Shown here: positions 19,501 through 28,967 of the stretch, piece after piece
How positions within the stretch are numbered: position 1 is the stretch's first letter
Layout of the letters: every line of letters begins with the position of its first letter
Source: Podochytrium sp. JEL0797
Taxonomy: Eukaryota; Chytridiomycota; Chytridiomycetes; Chytridiales; Chytriomycetaceae
Direction of reading: 5' to 3'
Length of the DNA stretch: 33,326 nucleotides
NCBI GenBank assembly: GCA_027596195.1
Contig: JADGJG010000184.1
Location: forward strand, 1-33,326
Notes under the pieces: model-generated
The model's database searches: none
The model's input: the letters and a program-made list of their open reading frames with translations, nothing else
Told to the model about the DNA's origin: nothing
Program-made: the position numbers and the translations under genes

Positions 19501-22500
19501 CGCAGGAGCAACCGGAGCCGCAGAAACCACCGGCGAAACCACCGGGAACGGCGACAAAGTGGCCCGAATCGGAGACGTCGGAAGCGGCGCAACCACAATC
19601 GATTTGGCAACCGTCGAATTGGTTTTCGAAATCACGGGAACCACGACGGAACTCGATTTCGAGCTTGGAGGTGGGGGGCCCCAGTCTTCGTCGTCGTCTT
19701 CGTCATTGTTGCTGTCATCGTCGTCGTCTGATGCGTGTGCGCCGCGGACTTTTTGGAGTGCGCTCTTCAACAAGGATGTATATCCGGGAGCTGCCGTCGA
19801 TCCAGGGGTGGGGCTGTTGGTCGATTGGCGGGACAGTGGTTGAGGCGACGACGGCGGTTTCAACGCAGAGTCGACAGCCGGAGTTGCTGGAGGAGGGGGT
19901 GGTGGTGGCGGTGGAGTTCCCGTCATGCCAGCAGCGATGGAAGGAAGCATGGGAGGGGGTGGAGGAGGAGGTGGGGGAGGTCCTCCCGGAACGAGAACAG
20001 GAGCATCGACAGCCGCAGGGGGAGGAGCTGCAGCAGCCACCTCGGCAGCAGTTTCAGAAGCACTCTTTCCAAAGCCACCTCCGAACGGATTAAAGTTTTT
20101 GAAGTCCTTTACCGACATCCCACGGTCAACGGGGGCAGGGAGGTCAGTCGGAGCAGACGAAGCGACTGGAGCGGCGGACGCGGCAGCAGTTTCGGCAGCC
20201 GTCTTGGAAAACCCTCCACCAAACGGGTTGAAGTTCTTGAAATCCTTGACAGAGGTACCGCGTTCGGTTGGTGGCGGGATATCCAGCTCCTTCTTCACCG
20301 GCGCCTCTTGAGATTTGGGTGGACCGCCAAACAAGCCAGACAAAGCGCCGCGAGCGGCCTTGGCTGCTCGCGTCAAATCCTCAGCTTGACTCGTGATATC
20401 GGATACTCCGGAAGGCGTTGGAGTTGGAGCCACAGCTGCGGCAACAGGAGCAACGACAGCTCTGGGAGCAGGAGGTGGAGGAGCCGCGCCACGAGACGAC
20501 GGAGGTGGTGGTGGTGGTGGTGCCGTTTTGGGGGCAACCACCTCTTTCACAGGCAACACACCAAACGGATTGCTGCGAGCGACGGGGGACGACAACGAAA
20601 ACGGGTTCGCTGATGCTGTTGAAGACGCCGAAACAGGGCCAAATGGAGTCGACTTGACAACCGGCGATGCAACAACCAGTGGTGCTGGGACAACCGGCGT
20701 TGGTTTCACAGCAGGCGATGCCGGAATCGGAGGTGGAACAACGGGAGCAGTATGAGTCACAGGGGACGGTGGAATTGGTGGTGGTACGCGTGACGATGCA
20801 GCGGGCGGAAGAGCAGAAGGGTTTTGGCTTCTGGCAGCAGCACGCTCTTTCGCCGCTCGAATCGCGGCTTGAGCTTGCGCCACAACGTCGTTGACAGCAT
20901 GGGCGGCAACGGAAGCACGAGGCGAAACAACTGACGCACGAGGTGGGGCGTCAGAAAGAGGTGCCGTGGAAATCACTGGCTTGACCGCAATGGGGGCAGC
21001 GACCGGAGTTGGAGAGGAGACAGGCCCGTGGTTGAAGAATGGATTGTTGCTCATGCGCCTTTCCTCAGGAGTCACAGGAGGTGGAGACATCATGGAGCGG
21101 ATTTCGTTGTTGAAGTGGTCATTTACGGACGCGCGCTTGTCGTGAGCGCCAGAGGACCCATAACCAGCCGCAGCGCCGTAGGACGACGTATTCTTGACAG
21201 GCACAGATGGAGCAGCAGCACTCGTAGTAAAAGAGCCCTTGGACTTGTTCTTGTTCTTCATGTCCAAAACAACCTTGCGAACCTCCTCGCTGCGAAGTCC
21301 AACACCCTCCTCGTACTTCATCTTCATCTCAATCGGAGGCTCCCAACTTCTCAGCGAGGTAAGCACAGCCGCTGGACTGAATCCCTTGGCTCCACTCGCA
21401 GAGGCACCCTCGGCAGTCGCAACTTGTTGGGCAATGGTCCTGAATGACGACACCAATCCGCGAACACGATTCGCAGTATCCTCAAGTTCACGCTCGTTCC
21501 CAATTCTAGCATCCTCAACTCGGCGAATGTCCGCAGTGAGAGTGCTGGCCGGAGCAGAGGCTTGGGTGGCAGCTGGAGCAGCGGTGGATCCGAAATTCAA
21601 AGCAGGAGAGTTGATTCCCATGGCAGCCATTCTCGCAGCAAGCAACGCGTTCGCCTTACTAGCCGTCGACTCAGCCGAAGGAGGAGCAGGGGCTCCAGAT
21701 CCACCACGCATAACGTCCTGCGCCTTCAAATTCCTAATCTGCTTGTCGGCAGACATCCCCTCCAACTCTCTACACTCGCCCAACAACCCCTGAATTTCGC
21801 GTTCAAGCTGAGACACCTGGCTCTCCGTCGCCGCAATCGAAGCCGATCCTCCCGCCTTGGCACCTCCTTTCCCACCGTCCGGAATCATGGACCGAACTTG
21901 ATCAATCAACGTCTCTCGACTGTCCAAACTGTAAACCAAATCGTCATGCGAATTGATGGCTTCTCGCTTCGCACGCTCGATATCTGTGGTCATTTCGTTG
22001 AACGCGGTAGTAGCGGCCTCGACGCGGTTGCTGACGATCGCGAGTTCCTTGTTTTTGAGTTCCAACTCGGCAGCACGTATTTTGCGTTCCTCCTCGCGCT
22101 CCTCCTTGGTCGCTGTACGCTGGGAGAGAGACGAACGAGATCCGGATCGACTGAAGGCCAAAGGGTCGTCGGCCATGAACCCCGCGTTGTTGCGAGCAGC
22201 GGGTTTTTTCGTCATCATGTCGTTCATGACTTGAGACTTCATCATGCTCGCAATGGAATCCAATTCGCGAGTACTCGGTGGGATCAGGTTGGCGGGTAGA
22301 GTTTTGGGGAGGTCTTTGCCGGCGAGTTTGGCATGAATCAGATGCATCGCAACGGCAAATTCGTTGCTGTCCAACTTTCCACTGCTCTGCGTGTCGGCGA
22401 GATTCCTGTGGTACCGGTATCAATAACTGAGTCGCGCATGATTCATGCGAGGAAGAACAGAACGCACCAGACGTGTCCCAAAATTTCACCAGAGAGACCA

Positions 22501-24004
22501 GACTGCAAAAAGATTTGCCTCGCACGATCGCCTATACATCCATTCAGAAACAAAGAACCCCCCGTATGTGGAAACAAAGACTCTTCTCACCTGAAATGAA
22601 TCCCGTTCCGTTTGGATCCCAAGTTTTGAAAACAGAGTCGTGCTGGGCCTTCTCTTGAGCAGTAATCGCCCACGTCGCAGCAGTGTTCCCACCCTTGTTG
22701 GAATCTCCAGCATTCAAATTGCTCAAAGATCCGCGGCTTCCAGCGGTATCAAAGTTGTTGGAAGTCGAATACGAAGAGCGTACAGGCTGCTGTCGAGGAA
22801 CCGGAGGCACAACGTGTTGTTGTTGAGAGAGCTGCGGAGATCTAACGCTGTTGAATCCGCTCATTTGACCTCCGGCTGGAGCAGGAGTCATGGTACCAAT
22901 CCCAGAGCTCGAACGAGAGACTCCGAGAGCAGGACCGCCTGATGAAGAGGTGGCTGCAAGGACGGCCGCACGGATAGCCGGGGGAAGAGTGTTGGGAATT
23001 TCACCTCCAGTGGTAAGCTTGTGCTTGATGAGGAACATGGCGAGTGCGAATTCGGGGAAGGTCAAAGTAGGGTTTTTGAGGACGGAGGAAACATCCCTGT
23101 TTTGAATTCAATATTAGTGTTTCGATTGAAGAAGCGGATCCACATGGACTCATACCAAACACGAGCAAGAACGTCGTCTGGCAATTGAGATTGGACAAAG
23201 ACATTTCGAGCCGCCATCGCTAAATTGATACGAAAGGGTGAGATTCGGAAACTACTAATCAGAAAAACCTACCAGAGATTTGCGGCTGACCCCCTGCGTT
23301 CGCTTTGAAAGTTGATTCGAAAGTTTCGAGGTCGGCGGGTGTGATAAAGTCCAATTTCACGGGGGCTACAAAACAAGGATCAATATTCGAATACGAGAAA
23401 AGACAAATGCATACCATTAACTCTTCCTCCTCCGGCAGTTGGGTTGACGGCAGAGGTGCTGCGTCTCATATCCATGTTTCCGGTGTTCAAGGTTGCGGAA
23501 ATACCCGGCGCCATGGAGCCAAATCCGGCCGGTTGCCGCATTTGTTGCTGCTGTTGCTGTTGGTGGAAGCCCATTTGGCTCTGTGGTTGGCCCATGCTGG
23601 CGAAGCCTGTCATCAAAAACGTTACAATGAGTTACGATCGATCAAAGTGCGCACGGGCGACGGAGTTCAACAGGGACCCAGGATGCACCGGGAATCCCCC
23701 AGTTCCTTCCCTAAAGCACGGCAACTGCTTTCCAAACGCACAATGGTTCGCTGGAGACGGGGTTGTTCGCGGGGAGACACATTGGAACAGCACCCCCAAT
23801 CAAATCAACAAGCGCATCGCCGCTCTACCCTCAAGGACGGAAGAGGCGAATATCCTTTCGTTTCCGCGTGTCGAATGCCATCTGTAGCGCCGGTGCGATA
23901 TCATGTTCGCTTATTGACCAAACGCTCAACGCCCCCCACATTAACCAACACAAACGCTTCGACAGCGCTCTTCGATGAATGGCACCACTTTACCTTGCTG
24001 CTGC

Positions 24005-24035
<31 letters not shown>

Positions 24036-24219
24036 GCTGTTGCTGTTGCTGCATCATCATCATCTGCTGCTGCTGTTGCGGGTTCATTGGCATGTTCGAG
24101 TTGAAGCCTTGCGGCCCACCATACGCGGGCTGCTGCTGTGACGCGAACCCTTGTTGCTGCTGCTGTTGCTGTTGCTGTTGGTAGCCAGCATAATTCTGCT
24201 GGTTGCCGTTGCCGTACAT
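16570..24219 (-). CDS. ITSN: Intersectin/Pan1-like endocytic scaffold with EH-EH-SH3-SH3-DH-PH
   Basis: Fourteen exons: 23994-24219, 23415-23606, 23273-23365, 23156-23219, 22591-23096, 22468-22531, 19476-22405, 18720-19421, 17987-18651, 17762-17914, 17420-17698, 17084-17350, 16834-17022, 16570-16767. They total 6528 nt, 2175 residues, all in phase. Order: Gln-rich head (1-75); EH1 (about 143-225, TPADLETFESTF); EH2 (about 337-430, LDSNEFAVAMHLI); coiled coil (about 475-600); a long Pro/Ala/Ser region with NPF motifs, polyproline and an acidic patch ending DEDW (to about 1600); SH3-1 (CLFDFTPGRPDDLEL); SH3-2 (EALFDYGARRDDELTV); DH (LQLLVEMFYQPM, LQPMQRITRYIILLKQ); PH ending ECARRSLRR. By homology it couples clathrin coats to actin and activates a Rho GTPase such as Cdc42. 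The 54-nt intron 19422-19475 is stop-free and may be retained. Two separate genes are possible but phase and domain order argue for one. Confidence 0.88.
19681..19784 (-). other. Arp2/3 CA-like acidic motif inside the intersectin-like protein
   Basis: Minus-strand residues LLKSALQKVRG (amphipathic, basic) lead into an Asp/Glu run that ends NDEDDDEDW. A short hydrophobic-basic helix followed by an acidic patch with a terminal Trp resembles the central-acidic part of Arp2/3 activators. Yeast Pan1 carries an acidic Arp2/3-binding segment. Functional assignment is inference. Confidence 0.45.
20075..20262 (-). repeat. Two-copy NPF-containing peptide repeat
   Basis: The peptide VKDFKNFNPFGGGF occurs twice, 138 nt (46 residues) apart, each copy preceded by a basic/Ser segment. 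NPF is the EH-domain ligand, so this is a duplicated docking unit within a protein that has its own EH domains. Confidence 0.85.
23995..24180 (-). repeat. Poly-Gln coding repeats in the first exon of the intersectin-like gene
   Basis: CAA/CAG runs at about 23995-24051, 24062-24080 and 24150-24180 encode three glutamine tracts separated by MNPQ and GGPQGFN segments. CAA dominates the longest tract. These repeats are prone to length variation and give a low-complexity N-terminus before EH1. Confidence 0.9.
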
Positions 24220-24328
24220 TTTCGAGGGAAGTCTTCGAGAAGCCGCAGAGGAGGAAAAGCGCCAAGCGCCCCCCCCCCTCACACACACACACCAAAACAG
24301 CAATTATAATTCTCATTTTCTCATTCTC

Positions 24329-25494
24329 TCACTTTCCATATTGCGAACAAAACCAACCCCCACCATCTGTCCACAATGCGTCGCGCACGAAAATCGGGGG
24401 AAACAGGGTCCAATTTCCAAACAGAGGACTCGATCCAACGAGCAAATCAGATGACTGCGCGTCCATGGCGTTTGGGAACGACGCGTTGTTGTTCCCGTAA
24501 TATTGCGCGGCTTGGGATGGGTTTGCTTGTTGCCAGTCGCTCCAGATCTTGTCGATCGCCGCATGGTGGACGAAAAAAATGGGGTCTCCGCGTTGTTTTG
24601 GTGTCAGTTTCAAAGGATATCGCGTTCAAATCGAAACGATGGGGAAAACAAACTCACCATTCCCAGCCGCCGGTGGATTCCCAAAATCACCTCCAACAGC
24701 ATTATGAACAGCCGAATGCGGCCCCGCATAAATCCCACTCGAAAACACACCCCATTGACTCGTCCCAATCAAATTTTCCACAACCGCCGAACTGTACAAA
24801 TCCCCCAACATCCCGTTGCTCAACTGAAAGTTTCGATTCATGCATTGCGGAGTTCCATTGTGACTGATCAGCACGGTTTGGTTTGCAAAGGGTCCTGATT
24901 GGATGCAATTGTTGGAGGTGGAGTCCCCGTTTCCGCCGAATGCTGTGTTGGAGAAGATTGGTGAATTTTGCGGGGATGGGGAGTCGAGTGTCCAGTCCCA
25001 GTATCTGGTAATAGAAGTGATCAATTCGCGGGTACATGGTACCAAACAAAAAAAGGGGTGTGCATTCACTCAACGGGAGGGTTCCTTGGTATCCGCAAAA
25101 GTCTTGCAACGCGAATTCGAAACTTGGAAGAAAGCCGTCAGCTACGACAAAGGCAAAAGCAAACAAGGCATACAGATTGATCAGAGTGCGATGGAATGGA
25201 AGAAACTGCGCCGTCCCATGAACCCTTCCCACGAGCGTGTAATGCGCGAACGCAAAATCCTCATAAACCGATCGCGAAACGCGATTACGAAGATCCAACA
25301 AAGAAGGCGTGTTCATGAGACACGTGACGGCATTCAAGAATCGTTGCTGTTTGTGTTCAATGAGAGTTCAATGGGTGGCACGCATGGGGCGAGGGAATCC
25401 CGGAAAAGCGAACCTGAGATGAAGCGGACAGAGTTCTCCACTCGTTTCGAATTGTTGGATACGAGCATCCGTGTTGAGAAGCGGAGCCGAGCAT
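24329..25494 (-). CDS. Tyrosinase (common central domain, type-3 copper oxidase); 5' end uncertain
   Basis: Exons: 25414-25494, 25174-25346, 25075-25122, 24658-25004 and 24329-24585, all in phase, 301 residues from ATG 25494. CuA has His in FAHYTLVGRVHGTAQ and FLPFHR. The core then reads LPYWDWTLDS across a splice. CuB has His in GPHSAVHNAVGGDFG and FFVHHAAIDKIWSDWQ. All six copper ligands are present. The N-terminal CSYPTIRNEWRTLS is typical of secreted fungal tyrosinases, which oxidise phenols toward melanin. No signal peptide follows ATG 25494, and the frame stays open upstream to about 25650 without a Met, so a 5' exon with the signal sequence is probably missing from this model. The short C-terminus lacks the long cap domain of latent tyrosinases. 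Confidence 0.88.
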
Positions 25495-25943
25495 GAAATT
25501 GAAGTGCTTCGAAGGGGAGGGAAAGTTGAGGCGATTGGACGCTGTGGCACAAGCCTGGATGTATGTCGGAGGAAATCGGGTTAGGAATCGTTGTTTTGAT
25601 CTATTTGCAATCGAGACGCACCGATGGGGGAGGACCGCTTCGACGCTTCATTCGATTTGTGATTTGCTGAGGACCCTTTTTTTCGAGACAAGGGGTCGTG
25701 GTGGGAAACTGCACGGGGCCGAGATATTGCCAAGCGCGACAAACAAATATTCCATGGCTGTCATCATATCACCAATCATGATGATCCCTCCATCTCCACC
25801 ATCCGCAAGAGCAGCAGTAAACGCGTAATTAACGCGAGTGTTAATGATGGGGTTGTCAAAACACCACTTCCGATTCCTTTAAAAAAACCTTTAGACGAAG
25901 AGCACGGGAGTGGTTCTCATTCCAATTTTATTATCCAGGACTC
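25495..25943. other. Region upstream of tyrosinase / downstream of M28 peptidase
   Basis: About 450 bp between the two minus-strand genes. The minus frame leading into the tyrosinase exon stays open from about 25650 but lacks an ATG. A MMTAMEYLFVALGNI-like reading near 25770 is a weak candidate for a 5' exon. A TTTAAA element lies near 25878. The promoter of the tyrosinase gene should lie here. Confidence 0.4.
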
Positions 25944-27689
25944 TCATTTCTTACCTCCCAAAAACCCCCTCAAGTCCTCCACATACGCCAACTTGTGCAC
26001 AATGTGTCCCATCGCCCCCGCCAAATCCACAAACAAATCCATCCCCAACCCTTGCACATTCTCCAACGTGTCGCACTTCAAATGATAACAAGGATCAAAC
26101 GCATCCCCCGCAACCCCGCCAAACTTGCGCTGCTGCTCCTCCGTCTTGATCACCTCAGCCCCAGTAAACAAACCCCCAGCAGGAATCCCGTACCTCAAAA
26201 ACCCACCGTAATCAGACCGTCCGTCAAACTCAGTCGGCTCATGCGCAAGCTTCTTGCCATCAAAATACCCCTCAAAAATCCCTTGAATCACGCCAGAAGG
26301 TCCCCTCAACTTTTCATCCGCAGCCTCCCTGCCATTATAAACAAACCGCACCCCATTCGGACTCGCAATCATGTCATTATTGAGGTTCAACGCAATCCGC
26401 TCCAACTCCCCCGCATCCGTGGCGTTCAAATTATCCACGTAGTAATTGGACCCAATGAGTCCAAGCTCTTCAGCAGACCACCACGCGAAGCGTACCTTGT
26501 TCACCACTTTTTTGGATAACCCTGTGCGATGCAACGCGAGGGCGACTTCGAGCGTCGCGGAGGAGCCGGACGCATCGTCGTTGATTCCAGGACCGGCTGG
26601 TACAGAGTCGAGATGGGAGCCGGCCACAATCACGTTGTTGGGGTCCCCGCGTTTAGTTTCGGCGAGGATGTTCACCGTCTCGAGGTTCACGTAACGAACG
26701 TTGCTTTCAAGAGAAACAGTCACGTGTTTGTCGGTGGCCAGGTTTTGGAGAATGTAGAGCGCAACGGTGTGCGTGATTCCAAAAACGGGGAGGTTCTTGG
26801 CCTCGACGGGCGTGCCGCCTCCAGAGGGGGTTTCGGTGCCGACGGTGGGGAGGGCGGTGTATAAGAAGATGGCGCTGGCTCCCGAGAGGGCGGCGTTCTT
26901 GAGTTTTTGGCGGTAGGAGCAGGGGGAGTCGGCGGGAGTGGAGGGGGCCTTTATAAGTGGAGAGATGTTTTTAGTGACAAGTATCCATCAAAGATAGAAG
27001 AAACTATACACATACCACAGCTTCTCTGCTCACCAACGCCACATTTCCTTTCGTAAACTCTGCAAAGTCGGTCAACTCGCATCCCGACACGACGGCTTGA
27101 ACCTCCGCATTCTCGACAGCACCTTCACCAGATCCACGGAGAGGCTCAAAGTCGCGTCCTTTAAGTGACAACAAAAACGCATTAGAAATGACATCACTTT
27201 TTTTCGCACGTGCCAGGGGGGAACATCAAAACAAACGCCACCCCTGCAAAATGACGCCACCGCAGCACAGAGGCACGCAATTCACTCACCAGACACAAGC
27301 GATCCCTCCACACCACCCGCAAACTCCAACCTCCCTGGAGCGTACTTCTCAAAGAACGGGAATGTGAAAGTCTGCACAGTCACGTCATAATCCGTCTTTT
27401 TGAGCTGCCCCAACACATAATCCACAGACGCGAGGTACCCACTCGCACCGACACTGCGGGACCCGTTGTGTTTGCCCGCGAGCTCGCTGAATGCTTCAAG
27501 GTGGTGCGCGAGGCGCTTGCGTGTGATTGCGGAAGCGAGGTCTTTGGGGGCAGAGGTGGGGAGGACGAGCCAGGCAGTGAGGAGGAGGGCCGTGAGGGCC
27601 GTGGCGATGCGGAGGGGGGTGAAGAGAGTGCGTTTGTGTGTGGTGGAGTGTTGGGCGGAACCCGGGAGGAGTGGCGAATTTTCAGTCAT
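25944..27689 (-). CDS. PA-domain M28 aminopeptidase, type II membrane form (aminopeptidase Y-like)
   Basis: Three exons (27290-27689, 27016-27158 and 25944-26948) join in phase to 515 residues. The start is ATG 27689 (MTENSPLLPG). A basic tail precedes an anchor at about 28-46. A PA domain follows (VVSGCELTDFAEF, KGNVALVSRE, ASAIFLYT). The M28 core has the zinc ligands in GSHLDSVPAGPGINDDASG, the catalytic Glu in WWSAEELGLIGS, Asp in EFDGRSDYGGF and His in CYHLKCDT. The family (yeast APE3) removes N-terminal residues in the vacuole. Yeast APE3 is a soluble zymogen; the dileucine-like N-terminal LLPG and the anchor suggest vacuolar targeting here, which is inference. Confidence 0.92.
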
Positions 27690-28846
27690 TTTTTATCGGA
27701 AAAAGGGGGATAAGTCAAAGAAATCAGTGAGCGTGATTCGGACGCGTGTTGTATCATTTTGTGTAAGTGGTTTTCGGTAAGGAGGCGGCATTGGCGGATG
27801 AGGAGTTTGAAAATGGGGTAAATATTGCGTTGCGAGAAGTTTTTTGAAAAAAAGTATATTCGAACAAGAACACACAGCACCACGTGAAGATACAAAAGAA
27901 GAATTCCGTGAAGTGTGTTGTTTCGATTTGGCGACGCGTGTTCATAAAGAAAAAAGGAGACGTCAGCAAACGCGAAAACATCATGCAAACAAAAAATACA
28001 CTTACAACGCCCCCGGACAGGGGCCCACGTAGGTGGTTAGAAGAGGAGTGTAGAAGAGGGGGGAGAAGTATAGCATAGTGATTTGTCTGCAAAACAGCGC
28101 GCGCCCAGAGTAGCCAAAAAAATATTTTGGTCTGCCAAAAGACCCCAGAGCACCGGGGAATTGAGGTTCGAACAGCAGGCCCACGTTAATTCGTGCGAAA
28201 AAAGAACGACGGGGTATATCCTAGTCTTGGAGAGGGGGGAAGTCCTCGTCAACGGACGGATCCATAGAAACGGAGAACCAAAGAGAGATCCATTCTCCTG
28301 ACATCATCGGATAACACTCAGTTTGTCGGTGTACGCGCATCTACAGTCACTATCGGACACCCTCACTTCGCAAGGGACGACCAGGTTGTGCGGGGGAGGG
28401 TAGTGGGATGTGAGAAAGATGAAGCGGGATGAAGCAAGACGCGGGCGGGCAGGTGGGACGAGCTGAAGAGGGGCTGGCGACTGGCGTGGCGAGGAGCTGA
28501 AGGTGCATGGACAAAGAGCTGCATTGGCTGAGATCCGAGGCATCGGCATGTGTATTTTTTGGGATGTTTTTTGTTTTGGTGTTTGACAGGTGGTCGCGAA
28601 CAAAAACGCGTGGTTTGTCGGAGAATTTCAGACAACCATTCATGACGCATACCCTTCCTTCCGCGTCACCACACACATAATATTTGGAGGAATTTCATGA
28701 AATAAACTGCTTCACATGCGTGCGGTCGTTTAGATCTGATTTTTAATTTTCGGCTGCTTTTCTGCTGCTCTTCTGCACACAAAAATATAATATTGCGGGT
28801 TCTACTGAGCCATCATCTTTTCTTTACAAGTTGTTATTAATTTTTT
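27690..28846. other. Gene-poor 1.16-kb intergenic region
   Basis: No protein gene is supported: ORFs are under 120 codons, low complexity or unrecognisable on both strands. The region holds A-rich and AT-rich stretches, a GC-rich block near 28430-28510, and the shared 5' flank of the M28 gene and 3' flank of SPT20. I see no tRNA, snRNA or repeat array. It is the longest stretch without a gene in the window and could hide a noncoding RNA or the M28 promoter. Confidence 0.6.
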
Positions 28847-28934
28847 TCAGTGCTGCTGATGCAGTTGTTGCTGTTGCTGCTGTTGCTGCAACTGATGCAT
28901 CATCTGCAACCCCTTCATTCCCTGCATCCCTTGC

Positions 28935-28967
<33 letters not shown>

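Noticed and set aside
18839..21793. Long plus-strand ORFs opposite the intersectin-like gene
   Set aside because: They are shadows of a Pro/Ala/Ser-rich minus exon; translations are Gly/Arg/Val-biased and contain no domain.
23995..24051. TTG/CTG array as a CRISPR or satellite
   Set aside because: It is an in-frame trinucleotide repeat coding for Gln.
23305..24141. Plus-strand ORF with Leu/Cys runs
   Set aside because: It is antisense to the poly-Gln exon and intron; the Leu and Cys runs are reverse readings of CAA/CAG repeats.
28160..28190. GGTTCGAA resembling a tRNA T-loop
   Set aside because: The flanking five bases do not pair on either strand, and no anticodon or acceptor stem is present.
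28083..28301. 72-codon plus-strand ORF in the gap
   Set aside because: No recognisable sequence, no splice partners, and length compatible with chance.
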